A stretch of 64,000 bases of DNA from Paenibacillus paeoniae (GCF_003388735.1 NZ_QUBQ01000006.1:1-64000); one strand, 5' to 3'. Shown: positions 42,523 to 51,544, counted from the first letter of the stretch. The notes: a model not told the origin generated them from the letters alone. Numbers and translations: made by a program.

Positions 42523-43496
42523 TTCTCGCCTCCCGAAGCGACAAAGCCTCCCCCAATATCACGGCCCAAATCGCAGGTATAGACCCAATCGACGACATCG
42601 CCGTCCTTCAGCACATAACGGCTTGCTCCGTAATTGGGGAACCACTCATTAACCTTGTACATCCAGCCGCTAAGTTCTCCGCAATCGAATTCATAAATAT
42701 TGTTAATGCCCTCAACATAATTGCTGTTATAGATCGGCGTCATCACGAACTCCATATGAATTTTATTTCGTTTCATTTCTCTGAGGAGCACGTCGAATAC
42801 CGACTCACCTTCATAGAATGTCACCTTCTGGGAGGGATAAATAACGCCATCCTCGGGCAATACTTCCAGCTTCTTCTCGTTGAAGAGCTTCATATTGTTC
42901 AGTATGGTTTTGGCAGTGACGGATAAGGTAATTGTCAATTCCTTGTCCTTATCGATTGTGACATCCTGCCACTCCACCGGCTTTGGCTTACCGGATGGTA
43001 TCGGATCGGTCAAATAACGATCCTTGCTTTCTTCAGAAGGCCTCGGAGCAGTTGTGGGCTTCGGTGTAGCCGCCGGCTTAACCGTCGCGCTTGGTTGAAG
43101 CGATGGTTTAGACGTCGCTTCAGGGTTCGACGTCTCCTCCGGACTGCCGGAGGCTGGCTGCTCCATAGGGGCAGATGGAGCAGGCGCTTCCGATGGGAGC
43201 GCCTCCTTCTCTTGCTGTCCGTTGTCTGTCTCCTCGCCGGGAACCTCAGTGGCCTGTTCCAGCTGTGTCGATTGCTCTCTATCGGGTATGCGCTCGCTGT
43301 CTGTATCTTCGGGAGCGGTTGCTTCCGCAGAGGCAGAAGGAGTGGCGACAGACTCTTCTTCACTGATGACATGCGCAGCCTGCTCAGGTGTTAGCGGAAC
43401 AACCTCATACCGCGGCCCCAAAAAGAAGGCGATGACAAGCGCCAGAACAACACAAATTCCGAATAGGAATTTTTTATTGCTCATCCACTTTTTCAT
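42519..43496 (-). CDS. Membrane-anchored DUF4430 (transcobalamin-like) protein
   Basis: A 325-residue protein: an N-terminal membrane anchor or uncleaved signal (KKFLFGICVVLALVIAFFLG), a long low-complexity Pro/Ser/Glu linker (about 35-155) able to span the wall, and a C-terminal DUF4430 domain (FYEGESVFDVLLREMKRNKIHMEF ... SGWMYKVNEWFPNYGASRYVLKDGDVVDWVY). DUF4430 is the bacterial relative of the transcobalamin beta domain. I infer that it relays cobalamin from the wall-bound receptor to the S component. It starts at the ATGA overlap with the large upstream gene. Confidence 0.85.
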   Translation of the reverse strand: MKKWMSNKKFLFGICVVLALVIAFFLGPRYEVVPLTPEQAAHVISEEESVATPSASAEATAPEDTDSERIPDREQSTQLEQATEVPGEETDNGQQEKEALPSEAPAPSAPMEQPASGSPEETSNPEATSKPSLQPSATVKPAATPKPTTAPRPSEESKDRYLTDPIPSGKPKPVEWQDVTIDKDKELTITLSVTAKTILNNMKLFNEKKLEVLPEDGVIYPSQKVTFYEGESVFDVLLREMKRNKIHMEFVMTPIYNSNYVEGINNIYEFDCGELSGWMYKVNEWFPNYGASRYVLKDGDVVDWVYTCDLGRDIGGGFVASGGEK

Positions 43497-46400
43497 TTCG
43501 AGTTCACATCAGTCAGGTCATATAAGCGATTTTCCCCTTGGAGCAACCGCTCATAAGCCACAAGCGCATACATCGCCTGATCGGTTGCCATCGGATCTAC
43601 GAAGCCAGGTTCAGCTCCGCCATTGCTCTCATCGCCCGCTTTAATGTGATAGAAGCCCCCGCCTGGTGCAGCGAAGCCAAGCAGCGCATCAACGGCAGAT
43701 CGCCCGTTCTTTATAAATCTAGGATCAAGATGAGCATCTATACCAAGAGCAGACAAAGCCACGATCACTTGCGCCGTGCTTTCCGAGTTGACCGCTCCCC
43801 AGCTCTTATAGCCTCCATCCGCGTTCTGCACTTGGGAAAGCCATTGGAGGGCGCGATCTACTGCCGCCTTTACTTCCGGCTTCGACTTGTAGTACGGGGC
43901 CAGCGACTGAATCGCCATTGCCGTAATATCCGGATCGGCTTTCTCCGGCTTCGATCCAAGCGCCCATCCACCGCCTGCAATCTCTCTATTCAGAATAAAC
44001 TCTATCAATCTATTTCTGGTTGTTTGAACCTTTACATCGGCCACTTGCGGTATCTCGTAAGCACGGCTATCAAGTGCAATAAGAGCAAATATCGGCCCGT
44101 TAATGCCTTGTATTGTCAATGTATTGAAGTCGGCCAACGGCTTTAGCAAGTCATATCCCGCTGCCTTCGTAACATCCTTCCCGATTGCACCGAGGGCAAG
44201 AATGACCCTGTCGTACTCCGTATACTTCATGATATGAAGCACGCCATCCTTAGCCTTCAACGTCTTGGTCAGGTTGGCATAATACGTTTCATAATAAGCA
44301 TCCGGCACTTGTACGCCTGAGCGTGCAAGACTGAAGACCGTCCACTCTCCGCCGATTGACCCCACAATCGGATTCGTAATTGTTTTCTGCATGTACGCAG
44401 CCGTATCCGCGATCAGCTCGTTTACACGCTTCTGAATCGTTTCGTCTGATTCTCTGCCAGGCTGCACCTGCTCCGGATAATGATAAGCTCTCATGGCTAC
44501 AACGATAGCCATTTCTCTTGTCACTTTGTCTCTCGGGTTAAACTTGCCGTTATGGCCCGTCATAAGACCGGCAGCCGTCACAACCTGAACGGCAGGCTTC
44601 GCCCATGCCGAAATATCGCTCGCATCCGCCGATTGAGGCTGTCCCTTAGACTCACCCATCTTCAACGCGCGGACAATCATAACAGCCATCTCTTCGCGGC
44701 TGATCGGCTTGTCCGGATGGAAGCGTCCTTCATAGCCCGTCACAATGCTCGCTTGATACGCGGCATGCACTGCCTCATAATACCAGTCGCCCGGCTTCAC
44801 ATCGGCAAACGATTCAGCAGGCTTCGCTACATTCTCCAGCTTCAGCACTTGCGCAATAATAGAAGCGAACTCCGCTCTCGTCACGGAAGACTTCGGATTA
44901 ATCTTGCCGTCATAACCCTTAATAAAGCCCTTCTGTATCGCTTCGCCAATGGATGAGTAAGCCCACTCCGAGATTAGCTTGCTGTCGCTGAACAGCTTGC
45001 CAAGATCAGGCTTCTCACTGCCCCCATTGTTCTCCGATGGTTTGCCCGGTTCTGCCGTCTCCGGCGTTGTGCCTGGATCAGGATTATTCGGATTTTCCGG
45101 CGTCTCCCAATCCGTATCGGCGCCGACATCTCTGCCCAAATCCTTCGTAAAACGCCACTTGACGATATCTCCGTCCTTTAAAACATAGCGGCTTGCTCCG
45201 TAGTTCGGGAACCACCCGTTCACACTGTACATCCAGCCGCTTTCGGCGCCATGATCGAACTCGCCATCGCCCGCAATCGAGGCAACATACACACTCTCGT
45301 ATTGATCATACCAAGAATACTTGTAGGTGATGCCTTCTTTGTCCAAAACTCGCTTCAAAAGATCCCATACGGTTTCGCCTTGCTCGAATTCAACCTTCAC
45401 AGGAGAGATGACAAATCCTTTATTAATCGTCAGTTTGTCAATCGATAGTGTTGCCTTCTTCAGCTGCGGCGTCCCGCCTCCTGGAGGCGTAGTATCAACC
45501 GATGTGCTATAAGCTGCGAATTCTGTAAAATGGTTCGTTCTTACAATGAGATCTTCGCCCTTGTCGAATGCATACTCCGCTTTTCCGCTTTGCTTGCCCA
45601 ATTGCTCGCTCTGGAACTTGGCGATAGCGTGAATCTTTCCGCCAGCAATATAGGCGGCATCCTTGCCTTTCATTCCGGCAAAGGTAAGCGTGACATATTG
45701 ATCGAACGTCACCCCGGAAGCCCCGCCCATCGTAAACGCTAAAGCTACCTCAGACAGCTTCTTGCCGGAAGGCACAAGGGTATTCAGTTGTTCCTTCAAG
45801 GAGGCTCCGTCCGTATCCTGGAACGTCATAAGCTCCAACGCTTGCGAAAGATCGCCAGTGGACATCTGCATCCCAGCCGGGAATAGCGCTGATATCTTGC
45901 CCTTTATGACCGTAAGTTGAGGCAGAAGCCTACCGCTTGGCAGAGCGGCCCATACTTTGGATGTCTTCTCTTCCGGAATCGTGATCGTAATCTCTTTTCT
46001 TGCATCTGAAGGCTTAACGACAACCTTATATGCCGCATTATCGTTCGGAATCGCAATCTCTGGCTGTACATCACCTTCAGGCAGCGTAACTAGGTTAAGC
46101 TCCGGCCCTTCAAAGCGAAGCTTACCCAGCTTGTACCATGTGGACTCTCCGTTCACAACATCCGCAACTGCAACTGCCGATTGCTTCGTAGCCATGCCGA
46201 TAGAGCCGCTTTGATTCAGCTGCCAAGTGAATGAGCCATTGTCAAGCTGATGCTTCAGCAGCGCGTCAATCGGCGTCTTGCCCTCAATTGCCCAATAGCC
46301 TGCGCGGTCAGTCAAATCCTCTCCGATCGCAACCAGACCTTGTATGGCACAGGCAATGCTGTTCGAGTTCTCGGCATCCCACTTGCTGGTGCCGGCGAAG

Positions 46401-48169
46401 CCGCCGCCTTCCTGTTGCATACTTTTCAAATATTGCTTGGCCTTCTCAATACTTTGTTCGATTGCTTTTCCATCGAATCGGGATAACACAATGAGCGCCC
46501 ATCCCGTGTAGTCAATCTGGCTGAAGGAGCCGAAGCTGCCATTTTCCTTCTGTTGCTTAAGCAGCGACTCAAGCGCCTTGTTGCGATTCTTTTCATTCCA
46601 AGAGCCAACATCAACGCCGAGATCGGCTCCGATCTCCAGCGCAACCATGGCCCAGATCTGTTTGCCCAGATTGGAAAAACTGCCTGTCTCCTTATTCTGT
46701 TGACTCGCCAGCTCGGCGAACAGGTTTCGCTTCGTATCAAAAGCTTGCGCCGGATTCTGACCGACACCAAGCAAGCTGTATATATAGTAGATATGGCTGT
46801 TGTCAGTGACATCCGGCTTAATGCCCGGATCCTTCGTGCGCCAGTCATAACCCGGCCATGGCTTGATCGCGGCATAATTGCGCGCTTCCGCTACAGCAAC
46901 GAACGCTTCCCAATCTCCTCCCGGTTGTGCCGGCAGGTTGCTGCTATAGTAATCCGCAAGATTGAACAAAGCCACTATTGGAGCTGAATCTGGTTGTGGC
47001 TCGAAGCTTTGTTCGCCCAGCTTGTACCAGGAAGACCGGCCATTCACGACATCCATTACCGCAACAGCAGATTGCTTGGTCGCCATCCCGATCGAACCGG
47101 TCGTACCGATTTGCCAAGTGAAAGAGCCGTTGTCCAGCTGATGTCTGATCAGCGCATCCATTGGCGTCTTGCCGTCAAAGGCCCAATAACCCGTTCGGTC
47201 GGTCAGATCCTCTCCGACTGCAACCAGACCTTGTATCGCACAGGCGATACTGTTCGAATTTTCGGATTCCCATTTGCTGGAGCCGTTAAAGCCACCGCCT
47301 TCGTTTTGCATGCTTTTCAAATATTGCTTGGCTTTCTCGATGCTTTGTTCGACCCTTTCCCCCTCATATCGGGATAAGACGATGAGTGCCCAGCCTGTAT
47401 AGTCAATCTGGCTGAAGGAGCCGAAGCTTCCGTTTTCCTTTTGCTGCTTGAGCAGCGATTGGAGCGCAAGCCCGCGTCTCTCTTCGTTCCACGTAACAAC
47501 ATCTACGCCTAGATCGCGACCAATCTCGAGTGCAACCATAGCCCATATCTGCTTGCCAAGATTGCCGAAGCTGCCCGTTTCCTTATTCAGTTGGCTCGCC
47601 AGCTCGGCAAAAAGGTTCCGGTGCGTGTCGAACGCGTCAGCAGGGTTTTGTCCGACACCAAGCAGACCGTAAATATAATAAATATGGCTGTTGTCAGCTG
47701 TATCCGGCTTAAAGCCAGGGTCCTTCGTACGCCACTCATAATTCGGCCATGCTGGCAGATCAATATGCTCTGAAGCTGCTCTTAACGCTACGAAAGCTTC
47801 CCAATCCCCAGCAGGTGAGCTTGGCATTTTCGCTGCATAATAAGCTGCGACTTTCTCCATGGCATTCGTGTAGAATGCAACGGTATCTTCCTCCGCAGCC
47901 AAAGCTATTTCTTCTTCCTCTATACTTTCTGATTCATCCGGCTCGGCGACGGACTCATCCGACTCACCTTCTGCTTCTTCTACTGGCGTGCCAGCATTAT
48001 CTCCAGTCCCCGTATCCATGATGACGGCTTCCGTATTTCCCTCAAACTGTATGACCGGCCCACCAACTTCGTCCGCCGCCCATACATAAGCAGGGCTTAG
48101 AACGGAGACCAGCATCATCAAGCTGAGAATTAGTGCTGCGAATCTGGTTTTCACTCGGTTGTTGAACAT
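43493..48169 (-). CDS. SLH-anchored cobalamin-capture protein candidate (alpha/alpha barrels + DUF4430)
   Basis: A 1558-residue exported protein. Order: signal peptide (1-31, ending VWAA); acidic stretch (about 33-90); two tandem nearly identical alpha/alpha-barrel repeats of the prenyltransferase/squalene-cyclase-like type (about 95-400 and 400-690, each with DNSHIYYIYGLLGVGQNP-like and NGSFGSFSQIDYTGWALIVLSR-like segments); a beta-rich linker (700-890); a DUF4430 domain (about 903-1020, SGWMYSVNGWFPNYGASRYVLKDG); three SLH domains (about 1063-1235) for wall binding; and a third alpha/alpha barrel (1240-1558). Animal intrinsic factor and transcobalamin consist of an alpha6/alpha6 barrel plus a beta domain related to DUF4430. 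With the cobalamin riboswitch upstream I infer B12 binding. GGAGGAG lies ten bases before the ATG. Confidence 0.85.
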   Translation of the reverse strand: MFNNRVKTRFAALILSLMMLVSVLSPAYVWAADEVGGPVIQFEGNTEAVIMDTGTGDNAGTPVEEAEGESDESVAEPDESESIEEEEIALAAEEDTVAFYTNAMEKVAAYYAAKMPSSPAGDWEAFVALRAASEHIDLPAWPNYEWRTKDPGFKPDTADNSHIYYIYGLLGVGQNPADAFDTHRNLFAELASQLNKETGSFGNLGKQIWAMVALEIGRDLGVDVVTWNEERRGLALQSLLKQQKENGSFGSFSQIDYTGWALIVLSRYEGERVEQSIEKAKQYLKSMQNEGGGFNGSSKWESENSNSIACAIQGLVAVGEDLTDRTGYWAFDGKTPMDALIRHQLDNGSFTWQIGTTGSIGMATKQSAVAVMDVVNGRSSWYKLGEQSFEPQPDSAPIVALFNLADYYSSNLPAQPGGDWEAFVAVAEARNYAAIKPWPGYDWRTKDPGIKPDVTDNSHIYYIYSLLGVGQNPAQAFDTKRNLFAELASQQNKETGSFSNLGKQIWAMVALEIGADLGVDVGSWNEKNRNKALESLLKQQKENGSFGSFSQIDYTGWALIVLSRFDGKAIEQSIEKAKQYLKSMQQEGGGFAGTSKWDAENSNSIACAIQGLVAIGEDLTDRAGYWAIEGKTPIDALLKHQLDNGSFTWQLNQSGSIGMATKQSAVAVADVVNGESTWYKLGKLRFEGPELNLVTLPEGDVQPEIAIPNDNAAYKVVVKPSDARKEITITIPEEKTSKVWAALPSGRLLPQLTVIKGKISALFPAGMQMSTGDLSQALELMTFQDTDGASLKEQLNTLVPSGKKLSEVALAFTMGGASGVTFDQYVTLTFAGMKGKDAAYIAGGKIHAIAKFQSEQLGKQSGKAEYAFDKGEDLIVRTNHFTEFAAYSTSVDTTPPGGGTPQLKKATLSIDKLTINKGFVISPVKVEFEQGETVWDLLKRVLDKEGITYKYSWYDQYESVYVASIAGDGEFDHGAESGWMYSVNGWFPNYGASRYVLKDGDIVKWRFTKDLGRDVGADTDWETPENPNNPDPGTTPETAEPGKPSENNGGSEKPDLGKLFSDSKLISEWAYSSIGEAIQKGFIKGYDGKINPKSSVTRAEFASIIAQVLKLENVAKPAESFADVKPGDWYYEAVHAAYQASIVTGYEGRFHPDKPISREEMAVMIVRALKMGESKGQPQSADASDISAWAKPAVQVVTAAGLMTGHNGKFNPRDKVTREMAIVVAMRAYHYPEQVQPGRESDETIQKRVNELIADTAAYMQKTITNPIVGSIGGEWTVFSLARSGVQVPDAYYETYYANLTKTLKAKDGVLHIMKYTEYDRVILALGAIGKDVTKAAGYDLLKPLADFNTLTIQGINGPIFALIALDSRAYEIPQVADVKVQTTRNRLIEFILNREIAGGGWALGSKPEKADPDITAMAIQSLAPYYKSKPEVKAAVDRALQWLSQVQNADGGYKSWGAVNSESTAQVIVALSALGIDAHLDPRFIKNGRSAVDALLGFAAPGGGFYHIKAGDESNGGAEPGFVDPMATDQAMYALVAYERLLQGENRLYDLTDVNSK

Positions 48170-48200
48170 GACTCATTCACTCCTCCATAAAGTTGGGCAC

Positions 48201-48240
48201 AACAAAAAAACACCTTCCTTCAGCCAGAAGAAAGATGTTG
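48201..48240 (-). terminator. Expression-platform terminator of the cobalamin riboswitch
   Basis: On the minus strand ACATCTTTCTTC and GAAGGAAGGTGT form a hairpin with a TGGCT loop followed by TTTTTTTG, just before the SLH-protein ribosome binding site. High cobalamin should favour this stop. Confidence 0.8.
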
Positions 48241-48334
48241 TACGAAACAAATAACATTTAATAGACCAAAGGCTGAACTAAGCCTCTTCCATTAAATAGC
48301 GCCAATACCTCCCTTCCCATCCGCGTGGGATTCC

Positions 48335-48475
48335 ATAGAGCATTTTCATGGCAGGTTTCCTGGCTTAGCTTCATCGCCGGACAATCTCCTTCCCGTCTCG
48401 TGACAGTGGATCATGATGGCAGGCTCTGCGTTACAGTGGCGGGACCGCTTTCGATTCACACGAACTTCCCTTTTA
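48335..48475 (-). ncRNA. Cobalamin riboswitch
   Basis: Minus-strand aptamer with the expected sequence marks: GGGAAGTTCGTGTGAATC at the 5' side, GCGGTCCCGCCACTGTAA, then GGGAAGGAGATTGTCC, and the B12 box AAGCCAGGAAACCTGCC (48349-48366 region). A hairpin CCCACGCGGATGGG (about 48316-48330) and the terminator at 48201-48240 make up the expression platform. It controls the five downstream genes, tying all of them to cobalamin. Confidence 0.95.
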
Positions 48476-48629
48476 ACTTTTGATAGGATGCAACTCTATC
48501 TCAAAAGCACCATAAAAATCTTATTCAGTTGGCTACATGCTACTACATGCAACCTATGATGGCAATATAAATCTATTACGTACACCGAATCGTACTTACT
48601 TTCAATCACGCTTTCATAAGACTGCGTCA
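48476..48629. other. Upstream region of the cobalamin operon
   Basis: The gap between the riboswitch and the sugar-nucleotide dehydrogenase-like gene contains the presumed promoter. A TTGAGA/TTGCAT pair of -35-like elements is visible on the minus strand near 48490-48505 but no clean -10 can be assigned. No gene is seen. Confidence 0.4.
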
Positions 48630-49970
48630 TTACAGACTCCAATAATGATAACCTTGCCTCTCAAATTCAGTCCGATCATAAATGCCCATCACATCAAATA
48701 GCAACTTCTTGTGACCATCGCCGAATAACTTGTCGAAGTCCGAAATGTTCATATCAGCAATCATCTGATGAGGCGTCGCAACAATAATGGCATTCAGATG
48801 GTGCAGAGCGGACAAATCGGAAAGTTCTATGCCGTACTCCTCATAAGCAATCCGGCTATCTACGAGCGGATCGACAATAATAGGATGAATCCCGTATTGC
48901 TGAAGCTCGAATACGATATCCGTCACCTTCGTATTGCGTATATCCGGACTATTCTCCATAGCAGACAACCCGATGACGCCCACTCTCGCAAAACGGATAT
49001 CCATTCTGAGTCCCATCAGTTTCTTGATGAACTGTTGTGCGATATATCGGCCCATACCATCATTGATATGCTTTCCCGCGAGCAGCAACGAAGATGAGTA
49101 TCCCGCCACTTCAGCATGGCACAACAAATCAGAGGAATAGGAACCAGCCTCTTGTCCGCCAGCCAGTCCCGGGCTGTAGGTGATAACCTGCCCATTGACG
49201 CTCGCTGCCTCTAGCGCCGCTTTCGTATCGATTCCCATCCGATTGCACAACATAGACAGCTCGTTCATAAATGCCCTATTGATTTCAATCTGAGCTTTCC
49301 CGATGGCTTGCGCCGACTCTGCCGCCTTTATGCTCCCAGCACGGAATATGCCTCCATCCGCAACCATGCTATATACACTCGCTACAATATCCAACGTTTC
49401 GTCGTCTATGCCGGAGACAATCTTCCTCATGGTCCCATTCGATTGTTCCTCTTGATCGTTCCTTCTGCCTCTCGGTGGAGAGCAGCCGATCTTGAAATCT
49501 TCGCCGCACAGAAGCCCCGACTCCTCTTCCAGCATGGGCAGGCAGACTTCTTCGATCATCCCTGGATAGACGGTCGCTTCGTACACGACCACCGCTCCTA
49601 TCTTCATCCGTCTGGCAATTGTTTGTGTTGCATCGCGAATCGGTGTCAAGTCTGATGCAAAGCCGCGTCTGACAGGAGCCGGAACCGCTATAATAAAGAA
49701 ATCCGCATCCTCCAGCCTAGCTTCATCCGATGTGAATGCTACACTGCTGTCCCGAATAGCCTGAAAGCCAACATTGCCTGTAGCATCTATCCCTTGACGA
49801 TAGCTCTCGATCCGGTCAGCATTGGCATCATAACCGATGACTGAGACATGCTTCGAGAATTCAAGTGCCAGCGGCAACCCGACATGTCCAAGTCCAATAA
49901 CGGCTACAGCACTCTCCTGATTGACTAGTCGCGTATACATCATCCGCTTCATCCCCATTCCCAGATTCAT
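48630..49970 (-). CDS. Sugar-nucleotide dehydrogenase homologue lacking the catalytic cysteine
   Basis: A 446-residue member of the UDP-GlcNAc/ManNAc dehydrogenase (WecC/TviB/WbpA) family by overall pattern: Rossmann AVIGLGHVGLPLALEF, YEATVYPGMIEEVCLP, AFMNELSMLCNRMGIDTKAALEAA, AGKHINDGMGRYIAQQ. The expected GGHCxGVDPYYL catalytic loop reads AGGQEAGSYSSDLL, so the nucleophilic cysteine and the Asp-Pro-Tyr that follows are gone. The usual YSPERxxPGD segment is also altered to CSPPRGRRND. It is thus probably a non-oxidising pseudoenzyme or uses different chemistry. It begins eight bases after the GGDEF-EAL gene, forming one operon. Confidence 0.8.
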   Translation of the reverse strand: MNLGMGMKRMMYTRLVNQESAVAVIGLGHVGLPLALEFSKHVSVIGYDANADRIESYRQGIDATGNVGFQAIRDSSVAFTSDEARLEDADFFIIAVPAPVRRGFASDLTPIRDATQTIARRMKIGAVVVYEATVYPGMIEEVCLPMLEEESGLLCGEDFKIGCSPPRGRRNDQEEQSNGTMRKIVSGIDDETLDIVASVYSMVADGGIFRAGSIKAAESAQAIGKAQIEINRAFMNELSMLCNRMGIDTKAALEAASVNGQVITYSPGLAGGQEAGSYSSDLLCHAEVAGYSSSLLLAGKHINDGMGRYIAQQFIKKLMGLRMDIRFARVGVIGLSAMENSPDIRNTKVTDIVFELQQYGIHPIIVDPLVDSRIAYEEYGIELSDLSALHHLNAIIVATPHQMIADMNISDFDKLFGDGHKKLLFDVMGIYDRTEFERQGYHYWSL

Positions 49971-49978
49971 CCTGCCCC

Positions 49979-51334
49979 TTATGCCTTGTCAGCCGGCCGC
50001 ATCGCGTTATTCAGCCACTCCTCCACCGCTGACGCTTGCATAGGCTTGCTATAGTAATAGCCCTGCATAACATGGCAGCCTAATTCTCGAAGCATCGACA
50101 TATGCTGGGGGTCCTCTATCCCCTCGGCTACAACCTCGACATTTAAGCTTTCCGCCATAAGTACAATTGCTTGAATCATCGTCTGCTTCACCGGCTTATC
50201 CATATCGCTAGTAAACAAACGGTCCAGCTTGAGAGAGTCAATCGGAATCCGGTCAAGCAACCCCAGCGCAGAATAACCACTGCCGAAATCATCCATGGCG
50301 ATTCGGATGCCCAGCTCCCGAATTTCTTTCAACTGCTTCATAATGTCGTTCACATCATGCAGGACTACGGACTCTGTAATTTCCAGCTCCAGCCGGTCCG
50401 GAGGAAGCCCTGTATGCTTCAGTACCGCCTTGATCGTCTCCAGCAAGCTATCATTGCGGAACAGGCTGAGTGATACGTTGACCGCAACCGGCTGGTGAAT
50501 ACCCTTGTCCATCCATTGCTTGCACTGGGCGCATGCCGTAGCCAGCGTCCATTCCGTCAATGGCATAATCAGCCCGTTCTCTTCCGCAATCGGGATAAAT
50601 TCTTGCGGATGGACAATACCAAGGCTGCTATGATCCCAGCGAATAAACGATTCAAAACCGGACAAGCTGTTTGTCTGCACGTTCCACTTTGGCTGATACA
50701 CCAAAAAAAACTGTTTCTGCTCAAATGCTCGTCGCAAATCCTTCTCCAGCTCCAGCCTGCGAAACTGCTCCTTGCCGATCTGCTCGTTGAAGAAGCAATA
50801 TTGATTTTTGCCAAGCGCCTTCGCACGGTACATAGCGGTATCGGCTGCCTTCAACAGCATAAGGCGATCCTGATCCCCTACGGGCCCAACGCTGACTCCG
50901 ATGCTGCATGTCACATACAGTTCATTTTGTTCGATGACAAAGGGCTTCTTCATATGCTGCAAAATGTCCCTCGCAAGCTGTTCCGCGCCCTCCTCGTCCC
51001 CCGATTGCCGGACAACAAGAAATTCGTCCCCTCCGATTCTGAATACATGCTGACGGGGACCATCAATAAAGGTACTGAGACGAATTCCGACCTCCCTCAC
51101 CAGCAGGTCGCCAATATGGTGGCCTAATGTATCGTTAACGGCTTTGAAGTGATCCAGATCCAGAAACAAGACACCCGCGGAATGCTCCGTTTGATAACTG
51201 TCGAAAAAGCGGGTCATCGCATGACGGTTAGGCAAATCGGTAATGCTGTCCCGATAAGCCAGCTTCTCCAGTTCTTGCCGATACATCGATTTGGCTCTAT
51301 TTTGCACGAAAATATAAATCAACGCGCCTAGCAA
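49979..51334 (-). CDS. GGDEF-EAL cyclic-di-GMP protein
   Basis: About 450 residues: a short N-terminal membrane helix, a GGDEF domain (about 25-190; active site RIGGDEF intact, no RxxD inhibitory site ahead of it) and an EAL domain (about 200-445). EAL motifs are near-canonical: FESFIRW replaces xEALxRW but keeps the Glu, and ELEITES, AMDDFGSGYSAL, LKLDR and VVAEGIED are present, so both making and breaking of c-di-GMP are possible. The open frame continues 21 codons upstream as a longer helix to a TAG at 51398-51400. TTG 51334 lacks a ribosome binding site; an in-frame ATT at 51355 has AAGGA nine bases before it and completes the helix. Confidence 0.85.
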   Translation of the reverse strand: MLGALIYIFVQNRAKSMYRQELEKLAYRDSITDLPNRHAMTRFFDSYQTEHSAGVLFLDLDHFKAVNDTLGHHIGDLLVREVGIRLSTFIDGPRQHVFRIGGDEFLVVRQSGDEEGAEQLARDILQHMKKPFVIEQNELYVTCSIGVSVGPVGDQDRLMLLKAADTAMYRAKALGKNQYCFFNEQIGKEQFRRLELEKDLRRAFEQKQFFLVYQPKWNVQTNSLSGFESFIRWDHSSLGIVHPQEFIPIAEENGLIMPLTEWTLATACAQCKQWMDKGIHQPVAVNVSLSLFRNDSLLETIKAVLKHTGLPPDRLELEITESVVLHDVNDIMKQLKEIRELGIRIAMDDFGSGYSALGLLDRIPIDSLKLDRLFTSDMDKPVKQTMIQAIVLMAESLNVEVVAEGIEDPQHMSMLRELGCHVMQGYYYSKPMQASAVEEWLNNAMRPADKA

Positions 51335-51523
51335 TAAAAGATAAAGAACAACAATAGTAACCAGTCCTTGTATGTAAAAGATAAAATAGATAGATTGCTA
51401 TATTTAGTCTATCAAATAAATCTAAACAATTTCTCAACAAGCTGTATTTTTATGGAAACACATGCGCGATAATGGAGAACGGACGGAGATAATACCGACA
51501 GGAGAAAAGGAGATTCATAAAAA

Positions 51524-51544
51524 ATGTCGAAAGTCCTGTTATGA
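51524..51544 (+). CDS. Six-codon leader frame overlapping the kinase start
   Basis: ATG TCG AAA GTC CTG TTA TGA, encoding MSKVLL, is preceded by AAAGGAGA, and its TGA overlaps the ATG of the histidine kinase (51541). Ribosomes would load at the mini-frame and restart at the kinase. It could equally be a relic of a frameshifted N-terminus. Confidence 0.35.
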   Translation: MSKVLL

